Notes: generated from the letters alone by a model not told the origin. A stretch of DNA of 64,000 bases from Apostichopus japonicus (GCF_037975245.1 NC_092579.1:3992001-4056000); one strand, 5' to 3'. Counted from the first letter of the stretch, positions 37,601 to 46,400 are shown. Translations and numbers: made by a program.

Positions 37601-37743
37601 GAGGAACAGATAATATTCTTCAATAGGTCTTGAATATAACCTTGTTCTTGATATAATTCGATTTTCTTATGCTGAGTTGTTGGCAAGTCAACAATGTGTG
37701 AAGTGATAACACAAATTTCAAACAGATGGCCCTTTGAGATCAT
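10396..37743 (-). CDS. propeller/death-fold/coiled-coil/double ZU5-UPA scaffold protein, 20 exons
   Basis: Coding exons in transcript order: 37743-37568, 35451-34596, 29622-29352, 28688-26599, 26220-26083, 25668-25584, 21430-21107, 20707-20234, 20046-19820, 19155-18994, 18211-18059, 17693-17645, 16903-16587, 16315-16138, 15667-15344, 14333-14104, 13206-13069, 12627-12475, 11392-11332, 10697-10396. They total 6,708 nt (2,235 residues), and every junction has GT/AG ends with matching phase. The start ATG has an in-frame TAA 18 nt upstream. Domain order (approximate residues): N-segment 1-58, propeller 59-344, death-fold 345-434, coiled coil 435-1177, death-fold 1206-1313, ZU5-UPA 1314-1668, death-fold 1669-1774, UBA-like 1775-1833, ZU5-UPA 1834-2115, death-fold 2136-2235. 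No signal peptide or membrane segment is seen, so it is probably cytoplasmic. Known ZU5-UPA-death proteins (UNC5, PIDD) act in apoptosis and signalling; a similar role is inferred. One gene rather than two is supported by phase, but the 5-kb second intron leaves room for doubt. Confidence 0.8.
11332..14333 (-). CDS. second UPA region, four exons
   Basis: Exons 14333-14104, 13206-13069, 12627-12475 and 11392-11332 follow the second ZU5. The first reads from DKIIKWSQERKYLS through SQHFAVKAEKPC to LTIHLWFHNDDSLEHK. Later exons contain beta-rich segments such as IEFHLQYKGIEDTFNLEIEA. The exon series parallels the first UPA (227/162/153 nt against 230/138/153 nt). The HFA triplet sits where PIDD-type proteins carry the HFS self-cleavage motif. 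The last 61-nt exon links to the final death fold. Assignment as UPA rests on position and resemblance to the first copy. Confidence 0.65.
12120..12330. repeat. dispersed repeat, copy B (intron 18)
   Basis: Same repeat as 9776-10010, in the same orientation, inside an intron of the death-fold gene. A short further stretch about 12370-12425 (AGTATGAACTAAATCAGACAT) matches the flank of copy A near 9790-9815. Confidence 0.65.
12690..12800 (+). mobile_element. CORE-SINE-like fragment
   Basis: A box-B-like GGTTCCAGTCC is followed by CTGTGACCTTGGGCAAG, which matches the conserved central word of CORE-SINEs such as vertebrate MIR. The tail is AT-rich and not well defined. It is old and truncated. 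Confidence 0.5.
13858..14003 (+). mobile_element. SINE 3' body, 5'-truncated copy
   Basis: Shares TTGAAAAGATTCCA, AGTTAAAATGTTGAATTGGA, GTAAGTTGTAATCCA and GGTTTCTCCCAAAT, in order and with the same spacing, with the SINE at 56868-57144, and ends in the same (TTA)n tail. The tRNA-like head is absent. It lies in the intron between coding exons 16 and 17 of the death-fold gene. Confidence 0.75.
15344..15667 (-). CDS. exon 15: second ZU5 domain
   Basis: A 324-nt phase 1-1 exon. It has the ZU5 hallmarks: a GGEMFIAGVNLLVPAGAL opening strand pair (compare G-x-L-x-I-P-x-G-A-L), SLRLTPFVKFGPESLTLHK and the closing VTLIIPHCAV, which matches the LTLHHCA strand of UNC5. ZU5 domains pack against UPA and death domains and mediate assembly. 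The exon sits between the UBA-like exon and the second UPA. Confidence 0.85.
16138..16315 (-). CDS. exon 14: UBA-like three-helix segment
   Basis: A 178-nt exon with the stretch ILIEEGYKRLDVQRALKLS followed by GKLDLGRRILLLAKEE. This has the UBA layout: a first helix ending in a (M/E)-G-(F/Y) loop, a second helix with D-V-x-R-A-L, and a third with A/G-R-x-I-L-L. UBA domains usually bind ubiquitin. The match is by eye over about 40 residues. Confidence 0.55.
16587..16903 (-). CDS. exon 13: third death-fold domain
   Basis: A 317-nt exon encoding about 106 residues that follow the first UPA. Helical pattern: KYEKLRGDIAKLLDKQHC, LGMYFDLKPAEKDTV, MLMKILDERELIMPN and NKVARMVLEYIDTLQEK, ending in a charged Lys/Glu/Asn tail. 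The L-(M/L)-K-I-L-(D/E)-E-R-x-L-I helix and loop resemble DEDs. The donor is the weak GTTTGT, as in the 18994 exon. Confidence 0.7.
17462..17482 (-). CDS. possible 21-nt cassette microexon
   Basis: Between exons 12 and 13 the minus strand has an AG, then 21 nt, then a strong GTGAGT donor. In phase 1 the 21 nt add seven residues (DVEYMDP and part of the next codon) without shifting frame, and mimic the Pro end of exon 12. The upstream polypyrimidine tract is poor, so use is doubtful. Confidence 0.2.
17645..19155 (-). CDS. first UPA region, three exons
   Basis: Exons 19155-18994, 18211-18059 and 17693-17645. They carry ITRTLNDVRDHVSYIDLIM, then a beta-rich pair (RVSHQFRLTRDKDGD and VDVKLKVTQHEMNQTALIL), and a short linker ending Pro at a phase-1 donor. 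The pattern follows the UNC5 UPA, whose last strands precede the death domain. Two further sequences resembling this 3' junction lie just downstream (near 17519 and 17462). Confidence 0.65.
19820..20707 (-). CDS. exons 8-9: first ZU5 domain and start of UPA
   Basis: Exon 20707-20234 starts with an acidic, Ser-rich linker (DPDDESTSSQGSDEREDD) and then has ZU5: GGTISIMGVHLTIPEGALSS, RMTPLINLEPEGLTLDKPA and LTIPHSAI. Exon 20046-19820 carries WTEEKSFDWKLDPEKISL and ILSYVFVNLV, which aligns with the UNC5 stretch ending L-S-T-Y-A-L-V. Two donors 9 nt apart (20234 or 20225) are both in phase and would add or drop three residues. The site equivalent to PIDD's HFS is not conserved. Confidence 0.85.
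21107..21430 (-). CDS. exon 7: second death-fold domain
   Basis: A 324-nt exon. It shares with the terminal exon the pattern LATLFRLPPAETDMLRRV, then TPGITLINFMKTRNIINMYD, then LQKGLVHIQLNRTNEYHLA, so the two are homologous death folds of one subtype. It follows a short linker exon (25668-25584) and precedes the acidic linker of the first ZU5. Confidence 0.75.
21675..21900. repeat. two GT microsatellites in intron 6
   Basis: GT runs of 8-10 units at about 21681-21698 and 21876-21898 lie about 190 bp apart, next to GGGCGTATG and TATGACGCCC, which are inverted relative to each other. No gene function is evident. Confidence 0.7.
22060..22700. repeat. dispersed repeat array with AGGTCA direct repeats
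   Basis: At least three diverged units share: 'CCTATTGTTTTGG', 'AGGTCAAAGGTCA', a gap, then 'GTATCTCCAGAAC' or 'AACTCCAGATGG'. Two DR1-type sites lie at 22185-22197 (AGGTCAAAGGTCA) and 22337-22349 (AGGTCAAAGTTCA). Located in intron 6 of the death-fold gene; inverted relatives lie at 24400-25200. Confidence 0.65.
23840..24190. repeat. 49-bp minisatellite, seven copies
   Basis: The unit TTAGTTTGTTTGTATTAGAT, then AGTGATCACATGACTAC and a short variable spacer. Repeat starts are spaced 63, 49, 48, 49, 49 and 48 bp apart. Located in intron 6 of the death-fold gene. Confidence 0.9.
24400..25200. repeat. dispersed repeat, reverse orientation copies
   Basis: Several units contain TGACCCCAAATGACCTTTTACC, a run matching 'CCACAAACAATAGG', then 'GAGATA(C/T)CATGTTTACAAG'. 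They are the reverse complement of units at 22060-22700 and resemble 8930-9280. Intron 6. Confidence 0.65.
25584..26220 (-). CDS. exons 5-6: end of coiled coil and linker
   Basis: Exon 26220-26083 continues the coiled coil without the 14-residue repeat (EHEEAKSSLRATKDEL, then KESMALQEVLKQTREALN). Exon 25668-25584 is a polar linker of 28 residues (SVIEDETLLGERETLDI). Phases 0-0 and 0-1 fit the neighbours. This non-repetitive coil probably reflects the ancestral state of the segment. Confidence 0.75.
26599..28688 (-). CDS. exon 4: 2.1-kb coding minisatellite, 14-residue coiled-coil repeats
   Basis: One exon encodes 696 residues, of which about 640 are some 46 copies of a 14-residue unit, consensus TEEERQQLTGRLKT alternating with TEEERQQFKDALKA. 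Fourteen residues equal two heptads, so each 42-bp unit keeps the coiled-coil register. The flanks (KKELKDQLQALEGKRQEL at the start, YFRDGLNTTENKLKTLKN at the end) are non-repetitive. A block of about 340 bp at 27110-27450 recurs at 27572-27912, exactly 462 bp (11 units) away. The long plus-strand frames opposite are a by-product of the 42-bp period. Confidence 0.9.
29352..29622 (-). CDS. exon 3: first death-fold domain
   Basis: Ninety residues: LIHTESLIEKDDCQKLLDYL, ESKDIIKSDTPFSSLVHHL, REAGKVSFDDINYLMTAC and KGLSKLVAVLTVFQQAQ. The middle L-V-x-x-L-R-E-A-G-x-V-(S/D)-x-x-(D/N) run and the final L-(S/D)-K-L-V-x-V-L helix fit a death-effector domain. It starts in phase 0 after TTACAG and ends in phase 1 before GTATGT, matching the coiled-coil exon. 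Confidence 0.75.
30530..31830. repeat. dispersed repeat units, intron 2
   Basis: At least three tandem-like units of about 300-450 bp. Each carries GACCTT(T)GGTG, ATCACATGACCGTTAAGTTT, AACTTGTCCCAAAATA, TGGCACTGGGAGTTATTGC, a phrase around TGATCGGAAGGTACCTTTGA, and AGCATCAAAACT. A DR1 element AGGTCAAAGGTCA lies at 31450-31462. A single unit also occurs at 8180-8380. Confidence 0.75.
33290..34330. repeat. 214-bp satellite, five copies
   Basis: The marker AACAAACAAGTAATAGTTGT occurs at 33382, 33595, 33810, 34023 and 34236, so the period is 213-215 bp. Units also share CCACCATTTTGATCTCCCTC and CTCAGAAAATAAGAAGAAA. Located in intron 2 of the death-fold gene, just downstream of the propeller exon. 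Confidence 0.9.
34596..35451 (-). CDS. exon 2: beta-propeller domain
   Basis: A single 856-nt exon (phase 2 to phase 0) encodes about 285 residues. It has repeated blades of NHL/WD type: GLVYVGLDSNEVIVLDSREL, CPIDIAVSNDKLFICTFNG, YAHSIAVSEEKGLIFILW and NNNINRLFLVTQTTGKVYEY. About six blades of 45-50 residues are likely. A short direct repeat (SGGHSSI, three times) lies in the loop at about 34700-34760. The acceptor is CACACAG; there is no start ATG in the exon, so it must be joined to an upstream exon. Confidence 0.75.
35452..37567 (-). other. intron 1 of the death-fold gene
   Basis: Between the start exon and the propeller exon. It contains a small direct repeat of TTCTTTGTTA at about 36520-36548 and no clear exon. 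A weak possible exon lies near 37330-37362 (minus, HELKIAEIKE) with a GTATGT donor; it would also end in phase 2, so it could be an alternative, but it has no start codon. Confidence 0.45.
37568..37743 (-). CDS. exon 1 of the death-fold gene with start codon
   Basis: ATG at 37743-37741, with TAA in frame 18 nt upstream. It encodes 58 codons plus two bases, MISKGHLFEICVITSHIVDL onward, with a predicted helical stretch IELYQEQGYIQDLLKNII. The donor GTAAGT in phase 2 matches the one-base opening of the propeller exon. A TATA box lies about 155 bp upstream. No domain is recognised. Confidence 0.7.
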
Positions 37744-37897
37744 TGAAAAGACAACAAATTGTTATGGCTTTGATCAGAGCACGAAAGAAATTCTCCACAG
37801 AATAATCGATAATAAACACTGAAGCGTGGATCACGAAAGAGGTAATGGAGGGTTGACTGCTACAGCAAGAGAGGAGTGCAGGCTTGATCTGATCTGG

Positions 37898-37905
37898 TAT
37901 ATATA
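37898..37905 (-). promoter_or_regulatory. TATA box for the death-fold gene
   Basis: TATATATA (minus strand CTATATATACC) lies about 155 bp upstream of the ATG. Transcription would then start near 37865-37875, giving a 5' UTR of about 125-130 nt. It is inferred from position and motif only. Confidence 0.4.
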
Positions 37906-37919
37906 GCAAATGAGTAAAA

Positions 37920-40483
37920 GACTAAATTACGCCCACTAACCCTTGACCTCTTTGATATAAACCATATCGCGTGATTTTTAAGTCACTATTGAACTTAAAG
38001 CAGTTCGTTGATGTTGTCCTTCTTGTTTGTTTGAACCTATTTGAATCTTACTTGGAATGTTATGTCGTACCTTCAAGTACTGCATAGAAATTCATTCTCG
38101 ACAAGGGAGGGGGAGGAGGAGGGAGGGGGAGGAGGAGGGTGGGGACTGGCTTAATATCAATACAGGTGGTCTTCCTGTAAAGTCTACATATCATTGAGAT
38201 AATCACTTAGCCTGAGATATCCCTATCCCTCAATCTAACTTCCATTGAGTAAGTGAACCACCATATTTGTCTCTCTAACCAATCCAACATAAGTCTGTAA
38301 AAGGCGAATACAGCTATAGCGTCTTTCAAATAGTTACGGCGGACGTGTGTGGTCAACGGTCCTATATAGTCGTATCTAATGGCGGAATATTGGGAAATTC
38401 TCTACTAGTTTCCGTTATTATTCAAAATAGAAACCTGACAAAATAAGGAGATGAATTATTTCACATCAGAGTATATTGGGCAGTTTAGATTAGTGGGGGA
38501 TGTAGTGAAGTTGGGGGTTCAGACGGGAGTAAATAGGTTGGATGTAAATATGTTCTAAAATCGGTTCATCGTGTGTGTTAGTGCACATGCATGTAGGCGA
38601 AAGATGTTGAGCTACCTGTATGAGCTTCGTTCTTCTTTGAGTCAGCCTTAATTAACTTCCATTCCCATTGGAACATGCATACACTTGTTCAGTGCATAGC
38701 GGTGTAAGTTAAGAGAAACCTTAAATACATATACTGTACTGCTTAAATACTTAATATCAAGAGTAGTTAGCTTATATGGCTATACAAGATAATGACTTCC
38801 GACACTGCTGTTCCAATGCATTGTATATAACACAATACCCTATGCACATGGCACCGTTTATGGAAAGTTCACGACGAAGTTTCCTCATCCTGTATCTATA
38901 GCGAGGCCTTTCCCACACTTTGCGTGTACAAATGAAAACATCGGGATAAAGGTGAACAATGGCGTAGATATCTTTTTGACATCGGTTGGGAGGGGAGCGA
39001 AGGAGGATGAGGTTATCCATATATTTTGAGATGAGGGGTACGGTAGCGAACCAAGAGCAAAGTGCAAGTGAGATTCCCGGGGAAGGGTATGAGAGGAGGG
39101 TTGTCCGTTAACATCCTACCAATAATGTTTCGCCAAGGACGCGATTACCAACTCTTCCGAGCTACAGGCACAGTCATAGCGACATAGACACGTACAATTA
39201 CAGTATTTACGTTCAACTTTCTAACGATGTAACATATTTGTTAGGGTCTATATATAACATGGGGGAGATGATTAGACGGGTCATCCCCTCGCCCCCCCCC
39301 CCTCAGTCAGATGAGGGATATATCCCCATTTCCCCGATTTTGTAACCTTATTTCAACATTAAAAACCCTATTAAATGACCACTCTCTCTTTAATTAATCA
39401 TTATTTTCCATGTGGAGAAAACCTATACTATCTGGCACACGCATATACATAACATTGGGGTAGGGGTGGATGATTACATGGACCTTCCCCCTAGTCGAAT
39501 GTTTGGGGGATACATCCCCCATCCCCCGGGTGCACGACAATAAAGGTTAATATTGACAAAGAACCTCACCATGGAATAGGAATAAATCTTACCCTTCTCG
39601 CTGTAGCCCAAGGGTTCCCTAACTGGGGTGCATAAATCCCCAGGGGGTGCGTGAGTCCATCCCAGGGGGCTCGTGAGACGTTTCTGAAAGTGAAAACTAG
39701 AGTGCTTTTTGCACATATCGACAGACTCTTTTCGCGTTCCATACGCAAATGTTGCCATAAAAGTAGGCTACCGTAACGTGCATGTGATAAATAACTGAAT
39801 TATTCCAGACACAGGCCGCGTGACTTTGGTGAAGTTGTTGTACGCATGACAGTACGTCGTGAAGATAAAGAGCTGATCTGATCTTGAAGTTTACAAATAA
39901 ATATTTGTTCATCTCTTGTCTATTTTCATTACAATATTACACTATGAACTTGATCTTTTACGAAGCACTGTTATGCGTATTATAGTATAATAATGACTCA
40001 GATCTTGTCTCGAAATGTTGTGGGTTCGTGGACAACTCTGACATCCACAGGGGGTTCGTGGGGAGGGGATAAAGTAAGGGAATCTCTGTCCTACACCGTA
40101 CTAAAAATGCTAATCGATTCAGCTAAAGCAAGCAGAAGCCAACTCCCACTGAAAGATTCCACAGAATTACATATTCCTTCATTTTGGATTATTTACTACA
40201 TTTTTCAAGTTGGATACGTTGTTCGGTACGAGCTAGACATCTTAAGCCGTTTCCCAGTACCACTGCTCTGATAAAATACACCTTTGCATACTTGACACAA
40301 TAACATACTCTATCAGAGCAGGCCTAAAAATCACCAGATGACGGCGTATGGGTTGGTTCGATTGTTTCATGTCCATTAAGCCATCCATATTCGATATGAT
40401 AACATACAAGTCTCATTTAACGAAAAATTGTGTTTCTACCAAAGTATTCTCTTACTGGGGATCGATTTGATTACTCTAGACAC
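37920..40483. other. intergenic stretch between divergent genes
   Basis: No exon is supported. It holds a purine-rich tract at 38104-38145, and two diverged direct copies of a G/C-rich unit at about 39255-39345 and 39455-39540, sharing the order AACAT-GGGG..GATGATTA..CCCC..GATA(T/C)ATCCCC. A segment at 39608-39680 (GGTTCCCTAACTGGGGTGC) resembles a hAT terminus but has no visible partner. Confidence 0.5.
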
Positions 40484-42709
40484 CAGTAGCGTAGCTACGG
40501 GGGAGGGGGGGGGGCCTGGGGCCCCCCATGAAATCGGCTCCCCCCACTGGCCCCCCACTGGGAATGGGGTAAAAGAAATGTTGTAAAAAAAAAATTGAAA
40601 AAAAAAACACTCATCAGTGCGATTCACTAATATTTTTTATTCAATAATTTGGGAAATAGAGTTACACAATTTTCTCGTCTGCACCTGGCAGAATAAGAAT
40701 AATACAATATCTGGAGTAATCATGAGAATGGTCACACAGCATGGCATGGCAATGGTCGATGCGACGATTGCGACCATACACCAAGAACCTTGTGCATATG
40801 CTGCGCGATATCGATATCTACTGAAAATATGTTCAGTGCTTCCACCTAGTGGCGGCGGAAACGGGGGCTTGGGGGGGGGGGGGGCTCAGCCCTCAATGAA
40901 AAAGTTAAGGGGGCAAATGCATGATAAGCCCCCCCCCCCCCAATATTTACCAAGGCCCCGAAACGTGCATCTGCCCATTTTTCATACTTGTCGATCTGTC
41001 CGATGCACACGTAAACTATATAGGTGTAATAATTTTAGTAAATGCTGGGGGACCCTCGGCCCGTCCCCTGGCTATAGACCACATTGTCACCCCAACCGCG
41101 TCTTCACGCCCCGTGAAAAGTGGAAGCAGTGAGTGTGAGTACCGGTAAGCGCAACACAACTTCGTCTTAGGCCAATGACTTGCCTCATTTCAGCCAGTTC
41201 TCCAACATCCCCTGAAGGATATATCCTTCTAATGGTAGCACATTTCCCATGGATATATCCTGCATGTACACAAAAAGATCGCAGCATCAACTGGACGAAA
41301 GAATCACTGCGAGAAAATTCATCAACGGCGTTGATCGACGAGAGTGCTACCTCGGGAAACGTTAAAGTCTAATGGATGACTAGATGATGACTATTTGGTA
41401 TTTTGGACTTTTTGGTACTTTCTACATTGAGGAAATCTAATCTCTGTTCTGAAAGAATTGCAGTCGATACGAGGGTAAAAAACAATGGGATAGTGGGATG
41501 GTGGTGGTCTAGGTAAGGAATCACAAAAGGGGTGGGGTGGGGTGGGAGTGGTGGGGAGAAGGGAGAACATGGGGGGGATGGGGGTAGGTGCGGAGCATTG
41601 CAGCCAGAGCATTCAAACGATATGATATTTGATTGTCTGTATCATGCCTCATCGAATATTAGTGTTTTAAATAAGAGTGTAATAAGCTAAACGCTACACT
41701 CATCAAAATTTGAGTTTACACTACGAGTACACGCAAGGCGTTGAACATGGCTCTATGTTTAAACGCAATCAATTATTAAACGAACAAAAACACAATATTA
41801 GCATTTCACCTGTACTGTATAGGGCACATGCATTCGTGACATTGCTTGGTTCATAGAAATTTGTTGGCAACTGTACATGGTTTTGGAATTACCCATTTGT
41901 TAACATTAAGAAATGCTTTCTGTTTTTCCTTATGACATTTATTTAATTATTGCATTTAATTGCAAGTAGTAATTAACCACACTCAAAAACGTCCTTGCGA
42001 GTACACTACGAGTAATAGCTACTCTCTTAAAACACCATCGAATATACAAATTACAATGTTTTTACAGATTTTTACATGCAATCTGAGAAATTCAGGCTTG
42101 AGACCCATATTTTAGGGCTAGGTATTCGCAGCATAAAACACTCTGGAAGTGCCGTTTCCGGCCATCTGGGGGTTTGAAAAACCCAAAATTTTCTTGTACG
42201 CTCCGAGCCAACCGATGGTGGCGCTCCGCTTAGATAGTCTCCACACATTACCCCCCCCCCCCCCCAATAATTTTCCCGTTCCGCCGCGTCTGCCACCTAG
42301 CGCAATAATCTATCAAAAGATTGGCTCCGTTTGTACTGAGCCGAGGTATCAGGTATTCATATATTGCCTAGAGTCAAATGAATAAGGCCTTCACACCTTG
42401 AAACGATAAATGATGCCAACTTCCCTCAAGTTAAAAGTCTGGCTGAGTTGGCAAGGCCAATCAGCATGAAAGAGAAAAAACTTTTTTGCATTTCTGTCAC
42501 CAAAGTTGCACATCTTTTTGGTTGCTATTTTGCCTCACAGGTGCCATCTCCTGCGATCTGGGGGGGTGCTGAAATCTCAAATTTTCTCTGTACGCTCCGC
42601 GCCAACCAAGGTGGCGCTCCGCTTAGATAGTAACCTCCGCCCCCCCCCCACAAGAAAGAACAGCCCCCCATGGCCCCCCCCCCACTCAAAAATCCTAGCT
42701 ACGCCACTG
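40484..42709. mobile_element. non-autonomous hAT element (outer), 2226 bp
   Basis: The ends CAGTAGCGTAGCTACG and CTAGCTACGCCACTG are near-perfect inverted repeats flanked by an exact 8-bp duplication, CTAGACAC, at 40476-40483 and 42710-42717. G-runs follow the left end and C-runs precede the right end. The right arm carries GTGGCGCTCCGCTTAGATAG, also found in the inner element. No transposase is encoded. A second hAT is nested at 40850-42292. Confidence 0.95.
40850..42292. mobile_element. nested hAT element, 1443 bp, fuller copy
   Basis: Flanked by an exact 8-bp duplication CCACCTAG (40842-40849 and 42293-42300). The left end TGGCGGCGGAAACGG seems to have lost the leading CAG; the right end inverts to CAGACGCGGCGGAACGG. 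It is the longer relative of 6311-6983, with an extra internal segment of about 765 bp (about 41214-41978). That extra segment has no long open frame, so it too is non-autonomous. Confidence 0.88.
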
Positions 42710-43434
42710 CTAGACACTTATAAACGTTTGAAAGATGTAAGGCATATCTATTTTGAAGCAGTATTTTGCGAATAATGTTCAGTGTTCAACAAATCTACCA
42801 ACCTAGTACAGGCCTACTGTTAAAAATATGATGACACTCTCAGATCAAAGAGAGACACATTGCACTTTTAATTTGACAAGTTTGGCGCCCAGAAAGAAAC
42901 GTTGCAAAATTTGACCTTCATTATTGAGTCCTATAACCGATGAGTTCATTACAAAGGGTTGATTAAGGGAATAAAATACCAATTTCTATGCTTGACAGCA
43001 TCGTTTATGAAACAGTTGGGTGAATAGTTTCCTTGTATATGATGTGCTACCTCAATTTTTTAGTTGTTACGAAACTCCCTAAATCTCGAGTGTTTCAAAC
43101 TTACTTTATGCATGTCGACAAAATATAATTTTCCATCGATTCTGTGGGTAATTTAAAATAAAAATTAAAAATGAGGGAAGATTTATCCTATGTTATGAAC
43201 TAAAAACATTAAAAGTTATTTAAGGTACTTGTTTGTACGAGCCCCAAGTTCAAGACCAAGGAAAGACCAAAACTTCTGAGTTGGAACGCTCAGGGTTTAG
43301 GGCCATGCCGACGTACCTTGCTTGGAGAACATACGAGACGACTGGACTGGAATCGCATGTACCAGCGGCATATGTATACTTAGTGAACTAAGATTAGCTG
43401 GAACTAGCCAATTTTAGAATATATACTACTTAAA

Positions 43435-46400
43435 ATGGGTAAACATAAGAGGATCAAAGCGATTGACCCCTTTCTCACGGGACCCAGAAGAGATAAACGA
43501 GTCCGGTAATTAAGATTTGTTTATGGCCCATCTGATGGAGAAGCTAATTTTACAGAAGCCTCATTTTAGGGAGTTCGAACGTTGTAATATTTCGTGGAAG
43601 TGGTTTAACCTACCCTGTATCCCATTGTTTTGTACAGTAGTTGTCTTTGCACTCAACGAAGTTAGGTCGTTAGGGTTTTGCGGTTGTTGTAAAATACCCG
43701 CTCATATCGAGTGTGTACGTCGAGATTTCCAAGGTTTCCCCGTGAGTGGCTACATTGGCACCATTAAGAAGAAGTCTATTGTTATGCGAGTTTACTGAGA
43801 AAGTATGAAACTAATTTCTAAGTCTAAAGCAATCCTGTGGAGTGGCTACACAAACTCTGCCAAAAAGTCATCAAAAACCCTTGCATTATAATGAGAACGA
43901 CCCATCATTAAACCCAATCGTTTTCTATGCGAGTTCAATGTGAAGAATGTTTTGAAATTATTTTTTAAGTATCTATAAAGGAACATAAAATCTATTTTGA
44001 AATTTATACATCGCCACTACTGTATATTGTAGGCTATGTGAAAGTTCTGCCATATTGGTTCCAATTATAGCACGGTATAGCTAGAAAAGTTTTGTGATTA
44101 CGTAATCGACATGCCACAGTTGTAAATCCACCTCAGGCAGTCTAAGATTAGCCTGCATAGCTTCTTAACAACATTAGGTTATTTGTGTAAACACTGTGTG
44201 GAAATATGTTCATGTTTACAGTGTAGTTTATCATACAGCGTTCACATAAAGACCCTCACACAAGAAAAAATATGTGGCAGGCCTTGCAGACTAATTGGTA
44301 AAAAGAGGTCATTTTAAGACAGGTCGATTATGTTATCTCAAGAAACTTTTTCGTGATAGCATGCTATAGTTGTGGTCTATACAGAAGACCTTAAAGGTAA
44401 TTGTCACCCTAACCCTAGCATCTTAGAAAAGACATAACTATGTCTTGAAAAAAAGTGGATTTACTTAAAGTTCTTAATGCAGACCCATTTCTGGAAAAAA
44501 AAATTAGGTTTGAGATAATCCCATAAAATTAGGAGAGATGTGAGATTGCCTTTAAAAACTGGAAGACACCTTGTTAAACTGGCTTACTGGCAGCGTTAGC
44601 AAGTACAGTATGCAGTCTTAACATTTTGTGTTCTTATAATCTGCATACATGTAATTTGTGTCTATGATATTACACATACAGATGGTAGCTTGCATTCACT
44701 CTGTATGTGTTCCCAAATGTCCTGTGAACATTGACTAGTTCGGTTTTCTTTTACAGCGAGCAAAAGCGATGGGAAGAGAAACAGGATGTGGCACCTATCA
44801 ATCCTGGAGAACAGTCTGCACCTAATAGTTTCAAGTCCATGCTGGGAACTATTGAAGATGCAAAGAAAACAAAAGCAGAAAAGAAAAGGGAGAAGGCAGA
44901 GAAGAGAAAAATTGAAATAGCTGCATTGGAAGAGGGTAAAATGTTTTTGTTTTTAGATGAGCATGTAAACAAATGTTTGTGAGTCTGCAAACATCGTGAC
45001 AAATAATCCATGTGATCAGATTTGTCATCAATACATCATCATCATCAATTAAAATACCAATTATTTCATAGATATCTATTGTTCTTGGATTTTTTTTAAT
45101 GTAGTGGGAATAAAGCCAGTTACTTATCCTGAGGAAGGTGAGAAAATGGATGCATTCGTCCAGCGAGTTTCGTCATCGGCGAATAAGAAAATCAGAGAAG
45201 AGAGGATGAAAATACTTGTAAATAGTCACGATGAAAACAGCGATCGAAAAACGAAAGTATCGGACAGTAACAAGAGGTAAATACAATCACAAAATAATTT
45301 TAAAAATTTTCTTGTTTAGTTTTGGTCTTGAATTATTCCTCATCTGATTTTCTTTACTGCAAGTTTATATTCTAAAGATAAATGTGCATGTTTTATGACA
45401 TCTCAAAGTTTAACTTAAATTTTGAAGTATGGAAATTTTTGAACCCAAGTTTGTTGAGTTGTGTAAGATTATGTCGTTGTTGTGTCACATCATGACACAC
45501 TTTGGTCATATTTTGAACATAATATCTCTAAAATTGTCATGAAATGTGTTGTTACTTTCATGCATATAAGTTTTTGGTCAGAAGAGATGTTTAACACTTG
45601 AAGTTGGGAATTTACCTTCTTTCACAGAAAATGTGCAGAAGTTTCTACACCTTGCCAAATTTGTAAAAAAGAAAAGTCTTGTCAGAACTTGTTATTATTA
45701 AGTGGTGAAGGCAGTTACAACCTGATCATGTATTGTTGTTTGAGAAGAAATACTGTATGGCATCCAGATCAACTCAGTAGTTAATATTTGAATGAAAATA
45801 CATCTTTTTTCCGGTTGGGGGGGGGGAGGGGGGAGGGGGGAGGAGAGACAAGGTATGTTTCTATTGTCATGGTTGTACATTTTAGCAATTTGATAAAAGT
45901 TAAAAGTACCTAATTACCAGTTATGTTTCCATCTTCATTAAAGCAATGGTTTCCATTTCATGATTTTGTTTCCTTTCCCATCAAATTCACTCATACTGCT
46001 ACATGGTCTATGCTAACTCTATGTAATATATCATCAAGTTCACTCGTACTGCTACATAGTCTATGCTAACTCTATGTTATATATCATCAAATTCACTCAT
46101 ACTGCTACATGGTCTATGTTAACTCTATGTTATATATCATCAAGTTCACTCGTACTGCTGTATAGTCTACGCTAACTCTGTGTTACATATTATCAAATTC
46201 ACTCGTACTGCTACATGGTCTATGCTAACTCTACGTTATATATTATTTGACCACAAAAAGAGGAAAGTTACATTGTTTTTATAGAGATATATCTTAAAGT
46301 AGTGAAGAGTCAACAAGTTGCTTTTAGTTTCTTCATGGAATCTGAGACATTAAACCTAATTTTCTTAGTTAGCTTATATGTTTTATATTTTTGTTGATGA

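Noticed and set aside
38772..39067. Minus-strand frame with an Arg/Tyr-rich stretch
   Set aside because: It looked briefly like an alternative upstream exon of the death-fold gene, but no donor in a compatible phase was found and no family is suggested.
40617..41290. Open frames within the third hAT pair
   Set aside because: They run through G/C tracts, both strands are open together, and the frames break in the sister copy at 5395-7109. No transposase motif (such as a hAT dimerisation region) is seen.
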